From the NCBI GenBank assembly GCA_024398965.1, contig JAKSIF010000010.1, positions 1 through 64,000 on the forward strand: a stretch of 64,000 nt of DNA, in the 5' to 3' direction. Within the stretch, counting starts at the first letter, position 1. Each line of letters opens with the position of its first letter. The translations under genes were made by a program, and so were the position numbers. The notes below the pieces were generated by a model. It was not told the DNA's origin. It searched no databases and was given only the letters and a program-made list of their open reading frames with translations. This DNA comes from Fibrobacter sp. GTDB lineage: Bacteria; Fibrobacterota; Fibrobacteria; Fibrobacterales; Fibrobacteraceae. Shown one piece after another: positions 42,403 to 50,254 of the stretch.

Positions 42403-44877
42403 TTATTTCTTGAAGATTTTCTGCAAGAACACCTGACCGTCAATTACAGCCCGGACCAAGTACACACCCGGCTGCAAGCTGTTCAAATCAACACTTGTTG
42501 CAGACGTAGGAACTTGAGCAACGTTCACCTTGCGGCCATCCATGCGGACTATGTCAAGGCGGCGGACATCTCCGGAAATTTCCAGGCGGCAGTCACGAGA
42601 ATTATAGCGAATAACCTGAGCGGAAGCCTTACTTGAAGCAACGATAGCCGCATCATCGTCAGCCTCGGAACCGTCGTCTTCGCCTTCTTCGGAAGAACTG
42701 CTGGAGTCGCCATTTACATTGGAACTACTGGAGGAATCCACCTTTTCGCTGGAGCTGGAACTTGCTGGAGTTTCGCTAGAGCTAGATTCCTCGGCAGGAG
42801 TCGAGCCACCAGAGGTTACCGTAATGACACCGGATTTTGTTACGTCACCGCTATCGCCGCGGTTTGTTTTCACAGTGTACTTGTACTCACCGACTTTTGC
42901 TGTGGAGGAAACAGTACCTGTAATGTAGAAGTTAGAGCCTCTCATTTCGCCCTTGAGACCTTCGGGCAAGCCGGTAACGGTTGCACCTGTTGCACCGGCC
43001 ACAGTGTAATAGAATTCCGTTACAGCAGCGCCCTGGGCCACAGCCTGGTTCGCACTGCCGGAGCCATGCTTGGTAAGAGTTGCCGAGCCATCTTCGGGAA
43101 CAACGACACTGCTGGAGGACGCCGGCTTGGAGCTGCTGGAACTGGAGGAATTTACGCTAGAAGAGGAGGCTACTGAACTAGAAGAAGATGCTACAGAGCT
43201 ACTGGACACCACAGGCGTTTCAATGGGCTTGATGTCGCCATCGCCCTGGATGCTCTTGAGAGTTCCCTTGTAGGCGACGAGGGCAGCCTTCAACTTTTCA
43301 TCCACCTCATACTTTTCGTCATCGACGGCGTTGTTGAAAGTCCACTTGAAGTCACCGCCCTTGATACGGCCTGCATAGGTCATCACGTTGGTTTTTGCAA
43401 CGGCAGGAGCGTCTACAGAGTACTTATAGGGCAAGTTCAAGTCAAAGTTGTTGTGCTTATTTGCCCCGTCATAGGAAGTAACGGTCGCAGGCATTTCCTG
43501 GGTACGGCTTGTTACAACGTAGGCGTCAAAATCTTTCTTGGAATCAATCGCACCAATTGCTGTTTCAACACCCTTCAATGTATACTTGCTTGCTCCATAG
43601 GGAATAAAGGTTCCGCCCTCGATGTAGTTGTTGAAGGCTTTGATGGAACCGCCGGCTTCCTTGCTGAAGGTACCGTAGTTGGCAGGATCACGCTTTTCGG
43701 TACCGGCATAGACGTCGCTACCCTGCATGGAGGTAAGCATGGGGTACTTGCAGTTACGGAAGTAATTTGCTTCTGCAAAAATGGAGGAACCGAGAGTAGA
43801 ACCAATACCATACTTGGCATTGCCATCGTAGTAGTTGTTATAGACGTGAGCGCTATAGAAGCGTACACGAGGATGACGGCTATCGGAATGATCGTACCAG
43901 TTGTGGTGATAGGTAATGTAGAGCCCCTCGGTCGTACCTTCGGAAAGACCGAGCAAGTTGGACTTGCCGTTATCGAAGAAGTGGTTGTAGCTGAAGGTAA
44001 TGTAGGTGGACTTCTTGCAGTCCAGGGCGCCATCGCCCTTCACCTGGTCCTTGTCGGAACCTGCATCGCCATAGAAGAAATCGTTGTTATGAACCCATAC
44101 GTACTGGTCGTTCTGCTGAAGGCCCACGTTGTCGCCTTCGGAGCTATTCACGTTCATGATACCCATGTTGCGGACTTCCACGTTCTGGGCATTCTTGATG
44201 CGGATGCCCCAACCGTTAGCCACGGCATCTGTACCGATACCTTCGACCGTCACATAGGAATTGTCGGAACTACCCAGGTCAATAAGCATGTCGCCCTGCA
44301 CCAGGGAATCGGAATCCGTTACGTTGCCAATAAAGCGGAAGTCAACCGGTCGGGTTTCGTAACCTTTCTTCATGCAGTTGAGAATCCCCTGGAAACTCTT
44401 GCAGGTCGTAGTTGTGCCCTTGGAAGAGGTGGTCACGTCCATGGTGACCTTGTCCTTGGTATTTTCGGAAATGTAAAGCACCACGGCGCCGCTCTTAAGA
44501 GTACCGTCGGCATTGTAGGCGCCAGGAACGCGGTTGTTGCTAAAGGCAAAACCGGCGCGATCGTGAGCCAGAACCGTCACCGTCTTTTCTGCAGAGACTT
44601 CACCATTGCTGGCCTCCACCTTAAGGGTGTGAGAACCCGCCTTGAGGCCCGGCACATCGGCACGCATATAGGAACCATAACTGCGGATCAGCTGGTTGTC
44701 GATCTTTTTGCCATCGGCATAGACGTTGTAGCTGGTTGCACCACTTACCGGAGCCCATTCAACAAAGGCGGATTCAAGCCAGCCTTCGGCAGAGTTCACG
44801 GTAACGGCGGCGGATGCCATTCCGGCAAGGAGAGAGAGCCCAAGGCTCATTCCGGCAACGATTTTAGAGTTTTTCAT
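42403..44877 (-). CDS. Secreted family 1 polysaccharide lyase (pectate lyase) with fibronectin-like and sorting domains
   Basis: An 824-residue protein. Signal peptide (about 1-24), a fibronectin type III-like domain (WLESAFVEWAPVSGATSYNVY) to about 100, then the PL1 parallel beta-helix from about 110 to 520, with GWGIRIKNAQNVEVRNM, YNHFFDNGKS, and the catalytic/substrate region HHNWYDHSDSRHPRVRF (RHPR Arg). Ser-rich linkers flank an Ig-like module near 620-710. The C-terminus (RLDIVRMDGRKV, LQPGVYLVRA) is a type IX-like sorting domain. It should cleave polygalacturonate by beta-elimination. GGG lies 6 bp before the ATG at 44877, which I prefer to the ATG two codons upstream that directly abuts the ribosome site. 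Confidence 0.9.
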   Translation of the reverse strand: MKNSKIVAGMSLGLSLLAGMASAAVTVNSAEGWLESAFVEWAPVSGATSYNVYADGKKIDNQLIRSYGSYMRADVPGLKAGSHTLKVEASNGEVSAEKTVTVLAHDRAGFAFSNNRVPGAYNADGTLKSGAVVLYISENTKDKVTMDVTTSSKGTTTTCKSFQGILNCMKKGYETRPVDFRFIGNVTDSDSLVQGDMLIDLGSSDNSYVTVEGIGTDAVANGWGIRIKNAQNVEVRNMGIMNVNSSEGDNVGLQQNDQYVWVHNNDFFYGDAGSDKDQVKGDGALDCKKSTYITFSYNHFFDNGKSNLLGLSEGTTEGLYITYHHNWYDHSDSRHPRVRFYSAHVYNNYYDGNAKYGIGSTLGSSIFAEANYFRNCKYPMLTSMQGSDVYAGTEKRDPANYGTFSKEAGGSIKAFNNYIEGGTFIPYGASKYTLKGVETAIGAIDSKKDFDAYVVTSRTQEMPATVTSYDGANKHNNFDLNLPYKYSVDAPAVAKTNVMTYAGRIKGGDFKWTFNNAVDDEKYEVDEKLKAALVAYKGTLKSIQGDGDIKPIETPVVSSSSVASSSSSVASSSSVNSSSSSSSKPASSSSVVVPEDGSATLTKHGSGSANQAVAQGAAVTEFYYTVAGATGATVTGLPEGLKGEMRGSNFYITGTVSSTAKVGEYKYTVKTNRGDSGDVTKSGVITVTSGGSTPAEESSSSETPASSSSSEKVDSSSSSNVNGDSSSSSEEGEDDGSEADDDAAIVASSKASAQVIRYNSRDCRLEISGDVRRLDIVRMDGRKVNVAQVPTSATSVDLNSLQPGVYLVRAVIDGQVFLQKIFKK

Positions 44878-45137
44878 ATCCATCCCTTTTTAAACACACA
44901 TTTTTCGATTTAAGTAGGCTTCCTACCATTGTTCTCAAATCTTTTCACAAAATATACATCACAAAAATTCAAAAAGCAATAGTTTTTATCAATTTTTAAC
45001 ATTTTTAGCAAAACGATGTTCTCAATTTTTATACAAAGACGTAGAAGAAACTCTGAACAACTCCTGTTTTGAAGGGGTATAACGCGCTTCTTTCTCTCAT
45101 TTTTTCGTTTTTTTCACAAAAAAACGCCTTTTTTCGC

Positions 45138-45165
45138 TTTACTAATCTACTTTTAGCCCTATAAA
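45138..45165 (+). promoter_or_regulatory. Promoter of the acyl-CoA synthetase gene
   Basis: TTTACT (45138-45143), 16-bp spacer, TATAAA (45160-45165), 22 bp before the ATG. The 310-bp gap 44878-45187 is otherwise AT-rich with no gene visible. Confidence 0.5.
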
Positions 45166-45187
45166 GAGATTTTTTAAGGAGCTTGTA

Positions 45188-46960
45188 ATGGAGCCGCTGA
45201 AATACCAGTCTCTCGCCCATCTATTTTTTGCAAACTGCGAGCGAGAGGATTTTGAAGGATGGAATCACCGTAAACACGAACAATGGGTTCATTTTTCCAG
45301 ACAGCAGCTCAGGGACCAGACCCGTTTTTTGGCCCTAGCCTTTAGACAGCGCGGTATCAAGGCCAACCAAAGTATCGGTATCGTGGCAAACAGCTGCCCC
45401 GAGTGGATCATGACGGACATCGCATCTCAGCTGAATCACGCCCGCGTAGTCCCCCTGTTCCCAAACATCTCCTCCGAGAATTTCAACTTCCAGTGCGACG
45501 ATTCCGACGTCCAGATTCTGCTTCTGAACAACGTTAGCGAACTGGACCCCGCCCTGCAGGAATCCCTCTCCCGCTTCAAGGCTGTCATCTGCATCGACCC
45601 TGACTCCAGCTGCCCGGACAACGGCGTTTACTGGGACGACCTGATCCGCGAAGGCCGCGAGCTTTCCAAGGACCCCGAATCCACCATGTGGATCCAGAAC
45701 CAGCTGGATTCCATCGAGCCGGATGATCTTTTCAGCATCATCTATACCAGCGGCTCTACCGGCCGCCCCAAGGGCGCCGAGCTGTCACACAGAAACATGC
45801 TGGTTCAGGTCCAGACTATTAGGCGAGACATTCTCCAGCTGAACCGCGCTACTGACGTAGGCCTAGTCGTCCTGCCGGTAGCACATGTTCTTGAACGCAT
45901 GACTGTCTACTTCTTTATTCTGAACGGCACAAAGCTGTACTTCGCAGACACTCCGAAGAACACTGCTCTCCTGATGAAGGAAGTTCGCCCCACCGCCATG
46001 ATGGTGGTGCCCCGCATTTTGGAACGCGTCTACGAAAGCATGACCGCAGCGGCAGATCAGTTCCACGGTCCCAAGCGCTGGCTATTGAACAGAGCCATCA
46101 AGCTTGCGAAGATCGAGGACCCTCTGAAGCGCCCCAGCATCGGCAAGAGAATTTACGACAAGTTGGTCTACAGCAAGATGCGCGAAGCCATTGGCGGAAG
46201 ATTCCGCATTATCGTTTCCGGCGGCGGCGCCTTGAACAAGTCAATTTGCCGCTTCCTGCTGAACGTAGGCATTACAGTCTGCGAAGGCTACGGCCTTACG
46301 GAATGCTCCCCCGTGCTTTGCGTCAACGACCCCAAGAGAGTTCGCCCCGGTAGCGTAGGCTTCCCCCTCTCCTACCTGGATGTAAAAATCGGCGAGAACA
46401 ACGAAATTCTAGCCAAGGGCGACAGCGTATTCAAGGGTTATCACAACGCACCCGACCTGAACAAGGAGATTTTCACCGAAGACGGTTATTTCAAGACCGG
46501 TGACCAGGGCACCTTTGATGACGAAGGCCGCCTGATCATCACCGGACGCATCAAGGAACTTCTGAAGACAAGTACAGGCAAATACGTAAGCCCCAACCCC
46601 ATTGAGGTTGAGATTAGCCGCCACCCGCTGGTGGAACAGGCTCTTGTCATCGCCAACGACCGCAAGTTCGCTTCCGTACTCGTCTTCTTGAACCCGATCA
46701 ACGCAAGACGTTTCCTGCAGCGCACCAAGGACGATTTCGACATCGACCGCGCTATGGAATCCAAGCGCATCAACGAAGCGATTTCTCGTCACATCACCCG
46801 CATCAACAAGAAGCTGAACCATTGGGAACAAATCCGCAAGTGGACTCTCATTGGCGATAACCTCACCGTTGAATCCGGCCTGTTGACTCCCACCCTCAAG
46901 ATCCGCCGCAAGGCTGCCGAAGAAAAGTACGCCTCTGTCATCGAGGAAATGTACAAGTAG
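45188..46960 (+). CDS. Long-chain acyl-CoA synthetase (AMP-binding)
   Basis: A 590-residue adenylate-forming enzyme of the FadD/long-chain acyl-CoA ligase type, activating fatty acids with ATP and CoA at the membrane. The P-loop motif is YTSGSTGRPKGAELSH near 190-205; the A5 motif is GYGLTECSPV; the A7-A8 motifs are YFKTGDQGTFDDEGRLIITGR and IKELLKTSTGKYVSPNPIE. The C-terminal Lys region is TPTLKIRRK. No signal peptide or other domain. AAGGAG lies before the ATG. It is monocistronic, with a strong terminator. Confidence 0.93.
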   Translation: MEPLKYQSLAHLFFANCEREDFEGWNHRKHEQWVHFSRQQLRDQTRFLALAFRQRGIKANQSIGIVANSCPEWIMTDIASQLNHARVVPLFPNISSENFNFQCDDSDVQILLLNNVSELDPALQESLSRFKAVICIDPDSSCPDNGVYWDDLIREGRELSKDPESTMWIQNQLDSIEPDDLFSIIYTSGSTGRPKGAELSHRNMLVQVQTIRRDILQLNRATDVGLVVLPVAHVLERMTVYFFILNGTKLYFADTPKNTALLMKEVRPTAMMVVPRILERVYESMTAAADQFHGPKRWLLNRAIKLAKIEDPLKRPSIGKRIYDKLVYSKMREAIGGRFRIIVSGGGALNKSICRFLLNVGITVCEGYGLTECSPVLCVNDPKRVRPGSVGFPLSYLDVKIGENNEILAKGDSVFKGYHNAPDLNKEIFTEDGYFKTGDQGTFDDEGRLIITGRIKELLKTSTGKYVSPNPIEVEISRHPLVEQALVIANDRKFASVLVFLNPINARRFLQRTKDDFDIDRAMESKRINEAISRHITRINKKLNHWEQIRKWTLIGDNLTVESGLLTPTLKIRRKAAEEKYASVIEEMYK

Positions 46961-46983
46961 GTTAAAGGTTTAAGGTTAAAGAA

Positions 46984-47013
46984 AAATCCGGCGAGTTGAA
47001 CTCGTCGGATTTT
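46984..47013 (+). terminator. Terminator of the acyl-CoA synthetase gene
   Basis: AAAATCCGGCGAGTT pairs with the following AACTCGTCGGATTTTT (one G-T pair), then T-run. Past it, 47020-47103 contains several short GGC-NNN-GCC-type hairpins. Confidence 0.85.
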
Positions 47014-47103
47014 TCATTTTTGCGCCTATGGCGATATATTTTGTTCAAAGGCCGTAGGCCGGCTCGTTCCTCATAGGGAGGCGAAGCCGACCGGACTCAC
47101 AAC

Positions 47104-48270
47104 TTAGAAGTGGATTACGCGGACCTTGATGACCTTCGGGAGCTTCTTCAGCAATTCAATCACTTCGTCACCGATGGTAGCTTCGGAGTCGATCAGGTTG
47201 TAACCGATCTTGCCGTTGCTCTTGTTGGAGAAGGAAGCGATGTTGATGCCAGCTTCGCCGATCACCTTGGTGATTTCAGCGATCATGTTGGGAACGTCTT
47301 CGTTGATCACGACAACGCGGCTCTTGACGCCCATGTGGGGCTTGTCGTTCAAGGCCGGGAAGTTGACGGAGTTACGAACGCAACCGTATTCGATGTAGTC
47401 CTTCAGCTGTTCAACAGCCATGACTGCACAGTTTTCTTCAGCTTCTTCGGTAGAAGCGCCGAGGTGCGGGAAGCACATGATTTTGTCGTTCTGGATCTGC
47501 TTTGCATCCGGGAAGTCGCTGAGGTAACCCTGGAGGGTACCGTTAGCCAGCATTTCGTAAACCGGGTCCATTTCCACCAGGCCGTTACGGGCGAAGTTCA
47601 AGATATGAGAGCCCTTGAAGTTAGCCAGGTTCTTACGGTTCAGGAGGTTTTCAGTAACACCCTTGATGAACGGAACATGAACGGTGAGGAAGTCAGAATT
47701 TGCAATCACGGTGTCGAGATCAGCAATTTCAACCTTGTTGGAAAGTTCGTGCATGTTGAGAGCGTTAGGATACGGTTCGTAAGCGATAACGCGCATGTTC
47801 TTCCAACGAGCATAGTTAGCAACGAGAACGCCGATCTTGCCGAGGCCGATAACACCGAGGGTCTTGCCAGCCAGTTCGGAACCTGCGAACTTCTTCTTGC
47901 CGCTTTCAACAGTCTTAGCCATATCCGGGTCGTTCAGGTCGAGAGCCTTAACCCAGTTAGCAGCCTGAGCAACATTACGAACAGCCATACCGAGAACAGT
48001 CATCACCAGTTCTGCAACAGCGTTTGCATTTGCACCCGGAGTATTGAACACGCAGACACCCTTAGCGGAAGCCTTGTCGATGGTGATGTTGTTAACACCA
48101 GCACCGGCGCGAGCCACAGCCAGAAGGCCATCGAAGTTGTCGGTATCAACCTGAGCAGAACGCACCAGGATTGCATCCGGATTTTCGATGGTATCAGAAA
48201 CCTGATAGTACTTTCCAAACAGGTCGAGACCCTTCTTGGAAATGTTGTTCATAGTCTTAATAGTTGCCAT
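47104..48270 (-). CDS. serA: D-3-phosphoglycerate dehydrogenase with ACT domain
   Basis: A 388-residue D-isomer 2-hydroxyacid dehydrogenase catalysing the first step of serine synthesis. Substrate domain at the N-terminus (ILVRSAQV, ARAGAGVNNI); NAD-binding Rossmann motif LGVIGLGKIGVLVA near 140; catalytic Arg in NFARNG, Glu in the following acidic segment, and His in PHLGASTEEAEEN. The last 75 residues form an ACT domain (VVINEDVPNMIAEITKVIGE, GINIASFSN), as in serine-sensitive enzymes. Related hydroxyacid dehydrogenases are possible, but length and the ACT tail favour SerA. Not in an obvious operon. Confidence 0.9.
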   Translation of the reverse strand: MATIKTMNNISKKGLDLFGKYYQVSDTIENPDAILVRSAQVDTDNFDGLLAVARAGAGVNNITIDKASAKGVCVFNTPGANANAVAELVMTVLGMAVRNVAQAANWVKALDLNDPDMAKTVESGKKKFAGSELAGKTLGVIGLGKIGVLVANYARWKNMRVIAYEPYPNALNMHELSNKVEIADLDTVIANSDFLTVHVPFIKGVTENLLNRKNLANFKGSHILNFARNGLVEMDPVYEMLANGTLQGYLSDFPDAKQIQNDKIMCFPHLGASTEEAEENCAVMAVEQLKDYIEYGCVRNSVNFPALNDKPHMGVKSRVVVINEDVPNMIAEITKVIGEAGINIASFSNKSNGKIGYNLIDSEATIGDEVIELLKKLPKVIKVRVIHF

Positions 48271-48296
48271 GATTTGTTATTCCTTATTTAGTTTAT

Positions 48297-48418
48297 GTTA
48301 AAAATTAACAGTTAACAATTAACAATGAACAATTTTTAGTTTCGCGGCTGCGCCGCCATTTTTTCCAATTGTTAATCATTCATTTTTCATTGTTCATTTC
48401 GGCACAATCGCAAAGCGA
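48297..48418. repeat. Composite intergenic inverted-repeat element
   Basis: Same architecture as 2296-2418: left AACAGTTAACAATTAACAATG units, a central hairpin GGC-TGC-GCC in CGCGGCTGCGCCGCC, right CAATTGTTAATCATTC and TTTTTCATTGTTCATT units, and a second small hairpin AATCGC-AAA-GCGATT next to the ispG stop. It fills the gap between ispG and serA, both read leftward (ispG ends at 48419). Confidence 0.65.
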
Positions 48419-50161
48419 TTATGCAGGATCCACCCAGCGGCCACGTTCCTTGATAAGGGCCACCAATTCTTCGATGGCGTCTTCTTCGGGGATGTTCTTC
48501 TTCACCGCAGTCTTGCCTTCGAACAAGGTAATGCGGCCCGGACCGCCACCCACGTAACCGAAGTCGGCGTCTGCCATTTCACCAGGGCCGTTTACGATAC
48601 AACCCATGATGCCGATGGAGATATCGGACAGGTGACCGAAGCGGGCCTTGATCTTGCCCATGACTTCCTGGATGTTGTAGAGGGTACGGCCGCAGCTGGG
48701 GCAGCTGATAAAGTTGGTCTTACTGCGACGGCAGTAGGCTGCCTGGAGAATATCGAATGCCAGAAGCACGGAATCCTTGGCACTCTTGTAACCTTCGATG
48801 ACGACAGCATCACCGAGACCGTCGGTAACCAGGCTTCCGATATCAGCGGACACGCGAAGCATGTCGTTATCGGAGTCAGTAATATTTGCGTAAAGCAGGA
48901 TGGGATCCTTGCGACCTGCGGCAGCAAGAGCGGAAGCCATGGCGCGAACACCCATGACCATTTCCTTGCCAGTATAGCAGAAGACAGAGCCTGCAGGAAC
49001 GGAAGCAGGATTTGCGGCAAAGCCAGCAATGTCCATGGAGTCCTTAAATTCAACGACAGGCTTAGACTTCAGGTCGGCCACAGCGAATTCTGCAGAGCGA
49101 CGTTCGCCGGTGAGGCTTACTGCGTCAGCCTTGACGCCCACCTTCACAGGAGCGCTACCGCCAATTTCTACACCATTCAAAACCACAGGTGTAGTTTCAC
49201 GACGTTCATAGTGGTAGGGATCCTTTTCAAAAATAGGAACCGCATAGCTTACCGGTGCTGCGGGCAGAGCGCAGGCCTTGATCAGATCGTGAGCCACAGG
49301 GACTTCGGCCACAGGATCTTCGGTCAAAGAAACGCGGATAGTATCTGCAAGGCCATCCAGCAGGAGAGCTCCGATACCGGCAGCAGACTTCATACGACCA
49401 TCGGCGCCAGCGCCAGCTTCCGTCACGCCAACGTGGAACGGATAAGGCTTGAAGCCTTCCTGCTTGATACGTGCAGCCAGCATACGGTAGGCGGCAATTG
49501 CCACACGAGGATTGCTGGACTTAAGGGACAGGACCACCTGGTCGAAATGTTCAGCTTCGCAGACAGCCAGGTATTCGATGGCGCTTTCCACCATGCCTTC
49601 CACGGTGTCGCCATAGCGGTAAATCATACGGGCGCTGAGAGAACCGTGGTTCACGCCAATACGGATGGCGCGGCCAAGGCGCTTGGCTTCCTGAACGAAC
49701 GGGGTAAACTGTTCGGCAACCTTTTCCTTGCCTTCATCGAACATGGCGTCGGTCTGCTGTTCCAAGGTAAGGATACCAGTATCCACGAAGTTACCCGGAT
49801 TGATGCGGACCTTCTCTACCCACTTGAGAGCTTCAAAGGCAGCCTTGGGCTGGAAGTGAATGTCTGCAGATACCGGAATCTTGCAGCCGGCTGCGCGGAC
49901 ACGCTTCATGACCTCTTCAAGGCCAGCGGCATCAGCAAAGGTCGGAGTGGTAATACGCACCAAGCCACAACCCACCTTGGCAAGATCCAAGGTTTCCTGG
50001 ACGGTCTTTTCCACGTCCTTAGGCTTGGTGGTGGTCATGGACTGAACTAAAATGGGGGCACCGCCCCCGATCAATGCGTCGCCTACGCGAACCTGTACAG
50101 TTTCTCTACGGACTGCGTTAAAGCGGTCTGCAACATACGGAAATTCAGAAAACTTTGTCAT
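48419..50161 (-). CDS. ispG: 4-hydroxy-3-methylbut-2-enyl-diphosphate synthase, long form
   Basis: A 580-residue [4Fe-4S] enzyme of the MEP isoprenoid pathway. N-terminal TIM barrel (VGGGAPILVQSMTTTKP region, VRITTPT, ADIHFQPKAA, KVRINPGN) and C-terminal cluster domain with ISCPSCGRTLYN and a third Cys in GIMGCIVNGPGE. The roughly 200 extra residues between the two mark the long, three-domain form known from Bacteroidetes, Chlamydiae and plants. The ATG at 50161 is preferred. TATATTTTG ends 3 bp before it, and no ribosome site exists. Confidence 0.95.
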   Translation of the reverse strand: MTKFSEFPYVADRFNAVRRETVQVRVGDALIGGGAPILVQSMTTTKPKDVEKTVQETLDLAKVGCGLVRITTPTFADAAGLEEVMKRVRAAGCKIPVSADIHFQPKAAFEALKWVEKVRINPGNFVDTGILTLEQQTDAMFDEGKEKVAEQFTPFVQEAKRLGRAIRIGVNHGSLSARMIYRYGDTVEGMVESAIEYLAVCEAEHFDQVVLSLKSSNPRVAIAAYRMLAARIKQEGFKPYPFHVGVTEAGAGADGRMKSAAGIGALLLDGLADTIRVSLTEDPVAEVPVAHDLIKACALPAAPVSYAVPIFEKDPYHYERRETTPVVLNGVEIGGSAPVKVGVKADAVSLTGERRSAEFAVADLKSKPVVEFKDSMDIAGFAANPASVPAGSVFCYTGKEMVMGVRAMASALAAAGRKDPILLYANITDSDNDMLRVSADIGSLVTDGLGDAVVIEGYKSAKDSVLLAFDILQAAYCRRSKTNFISCPSCGRTLYNIQEVMGKIKARFGHLSDISIGIMGCIVNGPGEMADADFGYVGGGPGRITLFEGKTAVKKNIPEEDAIEELVALIKERGRWVDPA

Positions 50162-50164
50162 ACC

Positions 50165-50173
50165 CAAAATATA
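50165..50173 (-). promoter_or_regulatory. TATATTTTG -7 element directly at the ispG start
   Basis: On the minus strand TATATTTTG-GGT-ATG. If this is the -7 element, transcription would begin at or inside the start codon, giving a leaderless mRNA. Confidence 0.5.
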
Positions 50174-50206
50174 GGAAATCAGCATATTTCGGATTCACTC
50201 CAAAAC

Positions 50207-50236
50207 AAAAACGCCCCGATTTCTCGGAGCGTTTTT
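50207..50236 (-). terminator. Terminator of GH43 gene 1
   Basis: Twelve-bp stem with one mismatch (AAAAACGC.CCGA / TCGG.GCGTTTTT) and a 4-nt loop, 19 bp past the GH43 stop. Confidence 0.85.
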
Positions 50237-50254
50237 TGAATATGGAGGTTGTAG

